Positions 44,100-54,619 of a stretch of 64,000 nucleotides of DNA are shown here, piece by piece (the first letter of the stretch is position 1; every line of letters starts with the position of its first letter). The DNA lies in NCBI RefSeq assembly GCF_002575655.3, contig NC_053040.3, positions 154,815,148-154,879,147 of the forward strand, written 5' to 3'. The position numbers and the translations under genes are program-made. The notes under the pieces were generated by a model. The model did no database searches, was not told where the DNA came from, and worked only from the letters and a program-made list of their open reading frames with translations. Source of the stretch: Aegilops tauschii subsp. strangulata (lineage: Eukaryota > Streptophyta > Magnoliopsida > Poales > Poaceae).

Positions 44100-47000
44100 T
44101 TAGTCCTGTCTTCCTCCAGCCGCCATAACCAAACCAGCGCTGGTGGGGCCGCCTGCTTCCACCTCCCACAGCTGGTTGCACCTCAGCGCACGCATCGCCG
44201 CCCCACCATCTCCTAAATCATTAACACCGACGTCCGAGGCATCACTGTCATGCTCCGCGTGCTTTGGTGCGCTCGCCGCGGTGCCGCCCTCTCACGTTGT
44301 GAACATGGTCAACAAACAACAAGAATCGGCAGAGGACTGTACGTGGAGAGGATGACAGTAGGGGCCCACCATGTTCATGGCCAGACGCAAGGAAGTTCCT
44401 CATTTTTGTTATATATACTCCATTGTCAGCATATGGAAAAAGAAAATGCTTCCTCCTAGTGGTTTCCTGACATCTGGGACCGACGACATTGTCATCGTAT
44501 ATAGTAAATAGACAAGAGAACAGCACAATATTGGCTGACACCTGGGACATAGCTGCTCAAGCAGCATTTTTTTGTTATTGTTGAGATGGAGCAGGGTTTC
44601 AACCGGGTTGTGGCCCGTCTAGCCCAGGCTTATATTTTATGTTCACCATATGACCAGCCCACCTATTTTTTCTTTGTCAAAATGAGCCCAGTTTATTTTG
44701 TCTGAAGAATACCCAATCCAGGCCTACTTATTTTTCTACGTCCTGATGGGCTGCAACTCTTTCAAGACGCCTGGAAATCTTGAAAGTAATATGAAATGGG
44801 TTGTAAATATAAAAACAGATGACAAATTGGCAATTACTTTATAATTTCTGAATTTTTTTACATTTTCAGATTCTTATTTCACTCTGCTTTAACCTAATTT
44901 AAATATATCTTCAAAGTACTTTAAATCTGGCTCGACATTTAGGTATTAAAAATAGTTTGGAACCCACAGAAATTTGCGAAGTTTTGTTTAAATTTTTAAC
45001 CCTTGCCCTGGCCAACAAAAAATGGACTGCAATAAATTGCATAAGAAGTTGCAATGAGATATATATAAATTATTAAAAAAAATAGGGAATGGTCTGACTT
45101 GTGGGCATATTATGTTGACGCGTATGCAAGATTTTTTTACTTATTATATACGTCAACAAATGATTCTAGCAGACGTAACCGTTGGATGTCAATCCAATGA
45201 CCGTCGTGTTTCTTCAATCTCTGATCTTCTTGCTCTAGCCGCCAAATCTAGCGCCGGCGGGACCGCCTGCTCCCGCCTCCCATGGCTGGCTGTGCTGCCA
45301 CGCAGGCCTCACCGCCCCTACTACTCCCACCGCTGGCTAGGCCATCCCTCTACTCAACCACATCCCTCCACTGCTGTGGCTTCGCCGCCTCCGGGTCATT
45401 CCCTTCTTGGTTCTCGCCGTCGTCCATCGCGCTGGTGTTCTCGGCACGGCGTGGTCAACGTTGTCAACAAGCGACAACATCGGAAGAGGGATGTACATGG
45501 AGAGGCTGACAGTTGGGACCCACATGGTCCATGGCCGCACGTAAGCAAGTACCCCCTTATTACGCTAAAAAGAATGAATACTCCCGCTGACAGCTCAGAC
45601 CCACCAGCTATATCTTCGCACGCAAGGAAGTGCCTCCTTATTACGCACAGAAAAATGAATACTCCCCCTGCTAGTTGGGACCCACCATAGTGGGAGGCTG
45701 ACTTGTGGGCCTACTAAGTTGACGCGGACGGAGGGCTTTGTCAACTTAGTCAATATGAACGATTCTAGCTCCAGTGATCGTACGATGTCCATCCAACGGC
45801 CGTCGTGCTTCTTCAACCTCTGGTCTTCTTGCTCCAGCCGTCCAAAGCAGCGCAGGTCGTGCCGCCTGCTCCTGCCTCCCGTGGCCGGCTGTGTTGCCGC
45901 GGAGGCCTCACAGCCCCCTACTACTCCCACCGCTGGCCAGGCCCTGCGGCGACGGCAGCCTCACACCGCAACCGAACCAGTGAACCCTCATACTCCTCTC
46001 CGCGTGGGCATCCACTGCCGCGTCTTCCCCGGCTCCGCGTCGTTCCCTTCATAGGCCTCACCATCGTCCACCGCCTTCGTGCTCTCGGCGTGGCGTGGTC
46101 AATGTGGTCAACAAACGACTTCCATCAGAAGAGTACTGTACGTGGAGAGGCTGACAGCTGGGTCCACGGCCGCAGCAAGGAAGTGCCTCCTTATTACACG
46201 GAAAATAATGATTCCTCCACCTGACAGTAGGGACCCACCGGACGGGCCACCATATTTCATGAAAAAAATGTTTCCCCCTGATTACTGGGACCCACCAGCT
46301 ACATCTTCGCACGGAAGGAAGTGCCTGACAGTCGGGACCCACCTGGTCGAAGCGTACGTAGTGTTGTCATTCTGGTGGCGAACGTGTAGGTACATACTGG
46401 TCGATCGGTCTGTCTGCAGGCTACAGCGATGAACCGTGGCCGAGTAAGGAAGGGCACGTGTCATAGTAGAGGCGCGCACGTAGCATGGACACGTACGTAC
46501 AGCGGCTAGGGTGCAAGAAAGTAAATACGGCCACGTACGTACATACGGGCGGGGTCTCGAATGCCTACTCGCGCATACGTATGGCCAGGGCTCGTGTACA
46601 TGGCTGGGTCGGAATGGAGAAGCTACGTCGTCGTCGTGTTCATCAGGAGCCAACCTGCTTGGAGAGAATAGCTGATGGAAACGAGGCCTGGCGTAGCGCA
46701 GAACGGAAGAAACGGCCTTGTGTTCGACTGGCCACGATGGAAACGGGATCCTGTTCATCGGGAGGGGTCTGGCGTACCGCAAAACGGAGGAAACAGACTT
46801 CTCTTGGACCTCCTACTGTCGAAATGGGGTCCTGTTGATCGACAGGGGTCTGGCGTACCGCAAAACAGAGGAAACGGACTTGTGTTGGATCGCTACGGTC
46901 GAAACGGGGGCCCTGTTCATCGGGAGGGGTGTGGCGTACCGCAAAACGGGACTCCACGGGATACTGTTCATCTCCACCGCCGACTGCCTCCACGGGCTAC

Positions 47001-47852
47001 TGTTCATCCACCATCGACCTCCTCCAGCCTCCACCTACGACTGTTCATCCACAGTATCATGTTCATCCAGCCTCCACCGCGCGCTCCTCCACCGGCTACT
47101 GTTCAACCAGCCCTCCATGGGCTACTGTTCATCCAGCCCTCCACGGGGTCCTGTTCAACCACCCCTCCACGGGCTACTGTTCATCCAGCCCTCCACGGGG
47201 TCCTGTTCCTCCACTCCTCCACGGGGTCCTGTTCATCCACCAGCTCGATCGACCGGGGTCCTTTTCATCCAGCGGCAACACCACGGGGTCATGTTCATCC
47301 AACCCCCCACCGGGAACTGCTCATCCAAACCCCCAACAACGCTCACTGCTCATCAAGAGGCAGCATCGATCGGCTTCAGTTAGCAGCAGTAGCGAAGGAA
47401 TCACTTGGGTTCAGTTAACAACAAGGGATTGATCGCTCGGGTTCAGTAACGTAGCTAGTGCAATCGCTCGGGTTCAGTTAGAGCCCAACACCTCGCTCGG
47501 GTTCAGTTAGAGCGCAACGCCTCGCACACACGCGCGTACGTACGAGAGAAACGCGCATCGCTCGGCCCCCGACCACCCACCGTAACCAGGAGCTCCCCCG
47601 ACATGTTCCTCGCCCTCGCTTCTAACATGGATTTTTCTGTCATGGACGGCCCAAAGATACAGCTGCGTCTCCGGCCCGCCCAGGACGAAAAGCCCATTTT
47701 CTGTCATGATTCTTTGTCATAGAAGTAGGATCCCACCGCATCTATGATGATACCGGGTTTTTTTCACAATTATTGTCATAGAAGTGTCATAAGCATGACA
47801 GGAAAAAAATTCGTTCGGCCCAAAATGTCACGGATGTGTCTTTTTTTTAGTG
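44100..47852. mobile_element. CACTA-like non-coding unit, copy B
   Basis: It parallels copy A (13430-17021) in direct orientation, but holds three leader-like modules (near 44.1, 45.1 and 45.7 kb) with the phrase CAGC(G/C)C..GG.CCGCCTGCTCC. Copy A keeps one full and one truncated module. The GGTCCTGTTCATCC array is at 46960-47350. The right end reads GTGTCTTTTTTTTAGTG, so on the minus strand the unit starts with CACTA at 47852. No matching opposite end and no transposase are seen. The many GC-rich frames inside are repeat translations. Confidence 0.5.
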
Positions 47853-48066
47853 CAACCACCATGTACTTTTTTTGTTGAAACATGTATACCTCCACCAAGG
47901 CATAAACCAGGACAACTTTTCGAGTGGAATTTCCTCTATAATAGTAGGTGATGTTGGACCAGCCGACGAACCCTAGCTACTGTACATGGGGAGCTGGGGA
48001 GTAGTCGCATAGAAGAAAACCCGCATGCAACGACCTGGGGAGCTGGACCAGTACAAGAAGTTATAC
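47853..48066. other. Spacer between CACTA-like unit B and leader copy 3; no gene
   Basis: Ordinary sequence continuous with the intron side of leader copy 3 on the minus strand. Confidence 0.35.
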
Positions 48067-48300
48067 CTCAGGTGGGCGAGATGTCGCTTAGGCGGGTGGG
48101 CGGGATCTGCCCACACGACGGCAGCGAACAAGGGCACGGAGGACCTTCGTCCGCTAGCGCCGGCTCCCAGAGGACGGTGTGCATCGGCTTCCTCCATAGC
48201 CGACAGCGACAACGTCAACACTGCACCTCCTCACCTCCCGCAGCAGACGGGATTCGGTCGGATCTGTGACCACCGGTGAGGAGAGAGATAGAGTGGACAC
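48067..48300 (-). other. Leader exon copy 3 with splice donor
   Basis: On the minus strand CACCGGTGGTCACAGATCCG, a GC-rich block with TGGGCAGATCCCGCCCACCC, and CACCTGAG before GTATAACTTC reproduce the leader pattern. The donor is at 48065-48066. TATA upstream is unclear, since the sequence beyond 48.35 kb is unlike the other copies. It is closest to copy 5 (54.1 kb). Confidence 0.45.
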
Positions 48301-48309
48301 TGTCATCTT

Positions 48310-48690
48310 GTTTCGATATGGAGAGGGTGAGAGAGCGAGACGCGAGAAACCCTATCAAACAAGAGGCTATATATTATATATAAATGGAGTAAAAAATCTC
48401 TCCATAGCAGTGGTTTTAAATAGAATACGCGCGTTCCCGGAAAAGAGAAACGAAACTGGCGGACATTTTTTTAATGTACCAAGAAAGAAAACTCGATAAA
48501 AAACACGCCCCCGCTTCCAGGTCGCGAGAGTCTTCGCGCACACACACATAGACATAGACATGCATATCCGTGTTTACGTAAAATTCCATTTCCATCTCCA
48601 TCTCCATCTCCAATCATATTTGTCCAACTGGCACATTATTTACGTTGTTAATTATATATGCATCAATATTAACGTACAACATCTCTTGTT
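48310..48690. other. No gene; AT-rich spacer with CATCTC repeats
   Basis: A short (CCATCT)n run lies at 48588-48611, and a TATATATTATATATAAATGG string near 48370. Nothing else is recognised. Confidence 0.4.
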
Positions 48691-48850
48691 TGCGGGCGTC
48701 CGAACCACTGCCACGCCCGCTCCTGACCAACCCGAACCCTCTTCATCACCCGCGCGTGCTTCCCGCCCAAAACGGTCAGTGCCGCATTCATGCTCGGCCA
48801 GAGCGGACGCGACCTCTCACTGGCGCCGGCATTGAAGCGGCGTGACAGCC
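48690..48850 (-). repeat. GC-rich dispersed block, copy 3
   Basis: The minus strand reads GGCGCCAGTGAGAGGTCGCG and GTTTTGGGCGGGAAGCACGC, as in the plus-strand blocks at 6.2 and 13.0 kb. Confidence 0.5.
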
Positions 48851-48859
48851 AAGAGAGCG

Positions 48860-49720
48860 TCCCCCGCGCCGCTTCCCGGTGCACGCTACTGCTCCGTGTT
48901 CAAAGGTCGCAATAGCCAGTCACAACATGCATGTAAAAAGTTCTTGGGAGTCCGTGAAACAGCTAGCTGTCCTCCCCCAACTCGTCAATCTCTTCCAGTA
49001 GTGCTAGTACTCCATGGTGCTATCCATTGACAAGCAGGAGGGAAAGTTATCGTATACTCGGTTTGCGGTGAGTGGCATGCCAAGTGACCGTGTGGGGTGG
49101 AGCCGTGGAGGAGGGTGAGACACGAATGCGACAGACGTGATTTAAACGCTGGTTTTGCTCGATGGCGCGATCCAACAAAACGAAACGTTGGTTTCTCTCC
49201 GTTTTCATTTTTTCTCCGGAAAAACGGAAACTTTCCACTCCATTTTCATTCCTACTCCAAGGTTGCCCCATTACAACATTCCATCAAATACAAAGGAAAA
49301 CTAACACGCATGCTGATGCATCTCAATGATTCATAGATCATAGCCAATATTTACTTCACAACTAAAGAAAAAAGTTGTGAGAGTGTATACAAAAGAAAAA
49401 CTACTGATGGGGTCACTACGACTTAAACTCTAAACCCTAAACAGGATTTAATTTCCTACCTAGGTAGAACCTGTCGAAGGGAAGACGGCTGGCACCCTCG
49501 GATCAGACGATGCTTTTGTGCAGTTCCACTAAAATCGAGCTGAGCATCCCTAATGGCAAAGATATTGAAGAAGTGTGATTAGAATAATAGTACTAGCACT
49601 AGTTCATGAGACATAAACTCATCACAAATAGAAGCCAGTAGAAGTAGAGAAAGATCGATATGGAGATGGAGCTACGTGGGGAGCTGCGGTAGTGGAGCAA
49701 GCCGGCTCCAAAAGGAAGAT
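48860..49720 (-). other. Intron-like continuation of leader copy 4 and spacer; no gene
   Basis: 49300-49720 is the inverted match of 5292-5900: ATGAGTTTATGTCTCATGAA, CTTCTTCAATATCTTTGCC, GATGCTCAGCTCGATTTTAG and the GGAACTGCACAA motif appear in order on the minus strand. 48860-49300 has no recognised feature. Confidence 0.45.
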
Positions 49721-49724
49721 GTAC

Positions 49725-49992
49725 CTGGGACGTCGGGCTGTAGCTAGAAGGGCGGTTGGGAGGCGGCATCAGCCCATACCGCGGGGACCCCCGATTGGGA
49801 CGCATTGACTGTGGGTTTTCTCCCTCGCCGATGTCGACCGCGTCTACACAGAACATCGTTCCCTTCCCCCGGCGGCGGGGTCAGGCCTGATCTGTGACCA
49901 GCGGTGTGGCCACCATCGTTGTATGCTTGTGAAGAGAGCAACCCAAGCAAGCAGGCTTGTAGCTTAGGCTCCTGCTAGTGTATATATAGTGG
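49725..49992 (-). other. Leader exon copy 4 with TATA box and splice donor
   Basis: CCACTATATATACACTAGC (TATA, about 49974-49992) is followed by GGGTTGCTCTCTTCACAAGC and TAGACGCGGTCGACATCGGC. The exon closes with ACGTCCCAG before GTACATCTT at 49724. Order and spacing match the plus-strand copy at 5.0 kb, of which it is the inverted paralog. Confidence 0.5.
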
Positions 49993-50736
49993 TTTTCTTT
50001 TTCTCTCCATATCAACCATTTTATATTGTGAGTGTGTCATTGAAGAGTGAAATGATGGTTGCTTCTTCCGACTAACTTACTGTGTGATTTGACTGCTCCT
50101 TAGTGGCCCCTACACGTACTCCCCCTACGCGTATGACCATTCCTGAGTCTCACTTGTACTTATCTCTATTTTCTTGCATGACACGTAGACAGGATGCGCA
50201 TAGAGGAATTTTGTTACTACACGTTGTTACATAGTACTACTAGTACCTACTCCCTCCTTCCAGTTCACTACTGGTATTGCCTTCGTCCTGGCTTATTGGT
50301 CCCCTTTGTACTCAATTCATGGGCTCGTTTTCCTCAAGAAATTGTCTTTACCAACATATTAATATCGGGAATGCATGCGTGAACAACGAATTATTAAACC
50401 TTGCATGCAATGTTTTGACAAAGCATTGACTTACGAACATGTGAATGTGAGGGACTACAACCTCGTGCATGCATGCAATAGTCACACATACAAATGGACG
50501 CAAAAACGCGCGCGACACCCTAATGCATGCATGTCTGAGCACACGACGGAACACACACGGTCACGCTCAAGTGCTCAACCTACACGTGCATGCACACACA
50601 TACTCAGGAAGGGTGAGCTAGTGACCGTATAAACACCGGAAAATGTATATATTGAGCGCAATGAGTGTATTATGAAGTCCACTGACCGTATTTTGACAAA
50701 TATACAGTGACAGACAGTGTATTTATCTCGTTTGAA
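49993..50736. other. No gene; MITE-like remnant
   Basis: CTCCCTCCTTCCAGTTCACTAC at about 50251 looks like a mariner-type MITE left end, with a body similar to the inner MITE at 52.7-53.0 kb (TTGCATGCAATG). No right end is seen. The rest is AT-rich spacer. Confidence 0.4.
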
Positions 50737-51060
50737 ATTAAGCCATATTAACCGAAAAGGAGGCAGTATGGACTAGCATTACTTTGTTGTGTCCCGTCAA
50801 CTTGCCGAACAAGGAGAAGCTTGCAGGATGAGCAAAGCTTGCGCGCGGTGGCTCGCAGGACAAGGAGAAACTTGGACTAATGCAAGCTCTCCCTCGCTCA
50901 GGCGGTGGACGTGCAACAGTTAATTCGATGTCAGATTGCCAGAAGCATACACTGTCCTAGTACCATTATTGCTCGACTTCCCGAAGAGGCGAACAACCAA
51001 GCGCAAAGTTTACTAGTACTAGTACTACTACTATAGAGGTATGTACTACTACTAGGAACC
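50737..51060 (+). repeat. Duplicated upstream block, unit 1
   Basis: ATTAAGCCATATTAACC, then AGGCAGTATGGACTAGCA, GTCCCGTCAACTTGCCGAAC and CTCGACTTCCCGAAGAGGCG are repeated 733 bp further on and also at 4.1-4.9 kb. Confidence 0.7.
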
Positions 51061-51129
51061 GGATGGAGGAGCGTCTGCACTCCTATTTCATTTTAAAATG
51101 TGATAAAGCAATCTTCAACACATTTGGTT

Positions 51130-51466
51130 CTCTTTGAGGGTTCTCCCATGTGATAATGGAAGTTGATTGCATGGAACACTCGCCACAATTCTCGCTTTGG
51201 CTCATATCCTGTTACAAACAGGAGCGCTCGGTAGTATTTTCTCTTTTTTTGTTATTCAACATGTAAACAGGTCAGCAAACCTTGCGGCGTATCTTTTTGC
51301 GAACCGTGCTTTTTGCACTTTGAAAGTGACCGAGAGCTGGCTTGATGAAACACCTCGCTTCCTTCTTCTTTTTTTGCGGGGTACCTCCCTTCCTAGTGAC
51401 CAGTCTCTTGGTTGATCGTCCTAAGAATGCTTATATATGAATAAAGCTCTCTCATTTACCCGCAAA
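51130..51466 (+). pseudogene. 5'-truncated LINE tail with RNase H-like segment
   Basis: The reading frame at 51167-51415 contains FVIQHVNRSANLAAYLF and WLDETPRFLL. This is the pattern of the RNase H-like region at the C terminus of plant LINE proteins (V-N-R-x-x-N-x-x-A). Just upstream, in another frame, VIMEVDC resembles the aspartate strand of that fold, so a frameshift is present. AATAAA at 51440 and a short A-rich end CGCAAAAAG at about 51461 follow. It sits between the two duplicated blocks. No target-site duplication was identified. Confidence 0.55.
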
Positions 51467-51469
51467 AAG

Positions 51470-51800
51470 ATTAAGCCATATTAACCAGTAAGGAGGGAGT
51501 ATGGACTAGCACTACTTTTTGGTGCGTCCCGTCAACTCGCAGAACGAGGAGAAGCTTGTAGGACAAGGGGAAGCTTGCTTACGCCCACTCCGTCTACCTC
51601 AAGCCTGGTGGCCCTTAGGACGAGGAGAAGCTTTTGACTAATGCAACCTACCCTCACCCAGGCGGTGGACATGCATCAGTTCATTCGGTGTCAGATTGCC
51701 AGAGGCATACACTATAGTACCATCATTGTTCGACTTCACGAAGAGGCGAAGAGCCAAGTGCAAGGTTTAGTAGTACGAGTAGTACTACTAGAACCGCAGG
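51470..51800 (+). repeat. Duplicated upstream block, unit 2
   Basis: Second copy of 50737-51060, starting ATTAAGCCATATTAACC immediately after the LINE A-rich end. It also matches 4.1-4.9 kb, including GAGGCGAAGAGCCAA. Confidence 0.7.
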
Positions 51801-51849
51801 TGGAGCATCTGTACTCTTATTTTATTTTAATCTCTGATAAAGTACACAT

Positions 51850-52640
51850 TTATTAGGGAGAAGTGGGGAAAACAGCAGCCCAATAGTAGTATTAAAAAAC
51901 ATCGAACATGTAATGATGATATCCATCAAGCATGCTCGAATATATCTTGGCCTCCGTGCGACCCCGTCTGTGTGTTCTCGCTCCTCGTCTCTCTCAAGGA
52001 ACGGCGGGTTGGCCATTTTGCCGTCAATTGAGATCTGTTTGCTCACACTTCGGTCCCACATGTCAGTGATATGCCAAGAGGAAGTGCGTTGACAGACTGG
52101 CCACAAGCGTACTTGGTTTTGCACCTTCATACTACTCCTCCCTCCGTCACAGTTTACAGGGTGTGCTTCATTCTGATGCATTTCTCTCCATGCATTTCCA
52201 CCACTAGAGAGACTTTAGACGCGTTTGGTTCAATGCTCAATTAATTAGGGCATGGTAACCGCAATCAAGTCCACAATTTTCTCTCGATGTACTACGTGTG
52301 TACGCGGAGTGGAGTAAGTGCATGCATGTGTGTACCGGGGTGGAAGCACTGCATGCATGTGTGTACGCATTATTTCCTCTAGTAATAGACGCTGTGCTAT
52401 AACTACCAATGCTATTTTTCAGGCCGATCGCTAGTCGCCTTGGTCCAGATATTTTTTTAAGCGTGCTCTATAAACAGTGATGGAGGGAGTAGTATGAGCG
52501 GATTCAAAGAAGAGCGTATTGATGGTTTCTTCTTCCGAGCAACTTACAGTGGGAAAGGTGGGGCTTATGATTTGACTGATCATTACTCACTATTAGTGTG
52601 GCGCAACGACCGGGCTGAGTCTCCCATGCAGTTGTGCACT
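51850..52640. other. No gene recognised
   Basis: Spacer with a repeated GCATGCATGTGTGTAC phrase (about 52322 and 52352) and MITE-like ends (ATAAACAGTGATGGAGGGAGTA at about 52471). No convincing frame. Confidence 0.4.
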
Positions 52641-52641
52641 A

Positions 52642-53116
52642 CTCCCTCCATTCTTAAATATACTATGGAGTATTTGTCTTTCTAGACATTTCAACGATTG
52701 ACTACATACTCCCTCCTTTCTGGTTTATAGGGCTCAATTCAAAAATATCACCAACCAAGGTTGATGGTGAGTGGTGGAATACTTTTTGTAGTTTGCAAAA
52801 GCACCTAATTAATGCTCTTGTTTTTCTCAAAAAAATTATGTTTATCAATGCATTAATTGCAATGCAAGCATGCATAAAGTACATGCATTGGTCATTTTTC
52901 TCTTAATACTTGCATGCAATGATTTAATGCACCTTGGAATCTGAACATGTGATGGGAAACAACCAAATTGAGCCTTATAAAATGGAAAAACTGAATTTTT
53001 GAGATAAGCCCTATAAACCAGAAAGGAGGGAGTACGAAGCAAAATGAGTGAATCTACACTCTAAAATATGTCCATTTGAAATTTGTAAAAAGACAAATAT
53101 TTAGGAATGAAGGAAG
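52642..53116. mobile_element. Stowaway MITE interrupted by another Stowaway
   Basis: It starts CTCCCTCCATTCTTAAATAT and ends with the inverted AATATTTAGGAATGAAGGAAG. TA occurs at 52640-52641 and 53117-53118. The typical GAATCTACACTCTAAAATATG body is to the right of the insertion. Without the insertion it would be 149 bp. Confidence 0.85.
52709..53032. mobile_element. Inner mariner/Stowaway-type MITE
   Basis: CTCCCTCCTTTCTGGTTTAT at the left is matched by inverted ATAAACCAGAAAGGAGGGAG at the right. TA flanks it at 52707-52708 and 53033-53034. It is 324 bp, AT-rich, with GCATGCA phrases and no coding capacity. Confidence 0.85.
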
Positions 53117-54144
53117 TATAATTTTGTGCATGGCACATGTACCCGGATGCTGAAGAGGCTTCTGGTAGTGCTATCAAGCTTCTAGCATTTTTTTACATAA
53201 TTGACGTACTATACAAATAATTTTCCAGCGATATGAAATTGTACAATGCTCCGAGATTTCAGCTCTGTTTCGTGTGTCTTGCCATCCGTGCTCTTTCGAA
53301 AACAATAAAAAACCAACTTCCTTGCTAATGCATCTCAATGATTAGCAGATCAGAGCTAATATTTACATCACAACTGAAGACAAAGTTGTGAGAAGGTGTT
53401 AAATTAAAATTGATCCATGCTTTCATTGGCAGCAACTTCCCCCAGCTCTGTCTAAATCAACAAGGCATGTTGGGAAAAAGTAGCTGTCTGGAGCATGCAA
53501 CATTCCGATCATTTTGTGCACTTCCACTAAAATAGAGCTGAGCGTCCCTGATCCAAAGATATTAAGTGTGATTACAATAAAAGAGGACTGTTGATGAAAC
53601 AATAAACACACAAATAGAAGCTGGTCACCTCTGCAGTCTCTCTTAAGACTAACTAGTTGGAGAAGATTAAGCAAATAGTTGGAGAAGATTAGGCTCGGAG
53701 TTGGATGAGGAGGATAGAGCAAAACCAATCTCCCTTTGTGCAGTCGCACTGAAATGTAGAGACGTTGCCCATGTGACATTTTAGTGCAACTGCACAAAAC
53801 ACTCTTAAGAAAAAAGTGATTTGTGCAGTTCACCAAAAGGTCGCAATAGCAACAAGGTGATATGGATAGCCCTGTTTGCAAAAAAGAGGTAGAAAGGGAA
53901 CAATTACTGGCTAATAGCAGTTGATGACACATACGACGACAAAAAAGAAGCATATTCCTTGTCCTAAGGGAAGATAACAACATGGTTGTGTTTGTCTAAA
54001 ACGGTGTGTGGACGAGATTGCAATATGGAAACTACGCCGGACGAGCTACGTTTTGGGCAAAGAACTATGGAAGATCCACATGCAAGATTTTCGACATGCA
54101 GCGATGTGGGAAGACGGGCAGTGGACCAAGGCCGGAGGGGATAC
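53117..54144 (-). other. Intron-like continuation of leader copy 5; no coding region recognised
   Basis: On the minus strand it parallels 7.9-9.3 kb. GCAAACAGGGCTATCCATAT, CACCTTGTTGCTATTGCGAC and the ACTGCACAAAACAC hairpin (53787-53831) match 9140-9235. The recurrent motif also appears near 53514 and 53736. The 186-codon frame here has no known domain and lies across conserved non-coding blocks, so I do not call it a gene. Confidence 0.4.
53787..53831. other. Conserved hairpin, inverted paralog of 9189-9229
   Basis: AACTGCACAAAACACTCTT pairs with AAAGTGATTTGTGCAGTT around an A-rich loop. The stem is kept relative to the 9.2-kb copy, although loop and flanks differ. Confidence 0.6.
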
Positions 54145-54460
54145 CTGGGGGTCGTCGGGATGTAACTAGGAGAGCGGTGGTGGGCGGGATCTGCCCATAC
54201 TACGGCAGCGAGCAAGTGGCGTAGGCCCTACCGCGCCGGAGCTTGGCCAGACAGAACGGCGGGTACTGCAGATCGGGACGTGCTCCCTCGGCGCTGTCGA
54301 ACGGAGAAATGATGCATATCCTCCCTTTCTGCCGGTGGACGGGATGCAGTCGGATCAGTGACCAACAGTGAGAGAGAGAGAGGCCACCGCCGCCTTGTGT
54401 GAGATACTCTGAAGAGAGACAAACCCCGGCAGGCAGGCAGGATCCATTGTATATAGTGGA
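54145..54460 (-). other. Leader exon copy 5 with TATA box and splice donor
   Basis: CCACTATATACAATGG (TATA, about 54445-54460) is followed by GTTTGTCTCTCTTCAGAG, TCACTGTTGGTCACTGATCC, a GC-rich block with ATGGGCAGATCCCGCCCACC, and GACCCCCAG before GTATCCCC at 54144. It is close to copies 2 and 3. Confidence 0.5.
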
Positions 54461-54619
54461 GCAGACTACCTTTTTCTCCATAAAAAACATTTTATATTCT
54501 GTGTACGTGCCATTGAGCGATATAAATTTATTTAAAAATAATGCGCCAAAGCATAAAGTCGAACTTTGTTTCGTGCACGCGTGGTACACGACCTCCGTAG
54601 GTAAGCAACCGCTACACGC

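Noticed and set aside
48560..48620. Possible signal in CCATCTCCATCTCCATCTCC
   Set aside because: Simple hexanucleotide repeat of three to four units with no other feature.
53423..53983. 186-codon minus-strand ORF as a gene
   Set aside because: It lies over conserved non-coding blocks, including the hairpin and motif copies. The matching frame at 7.9-9.3 kb is not open, and it has no domain.
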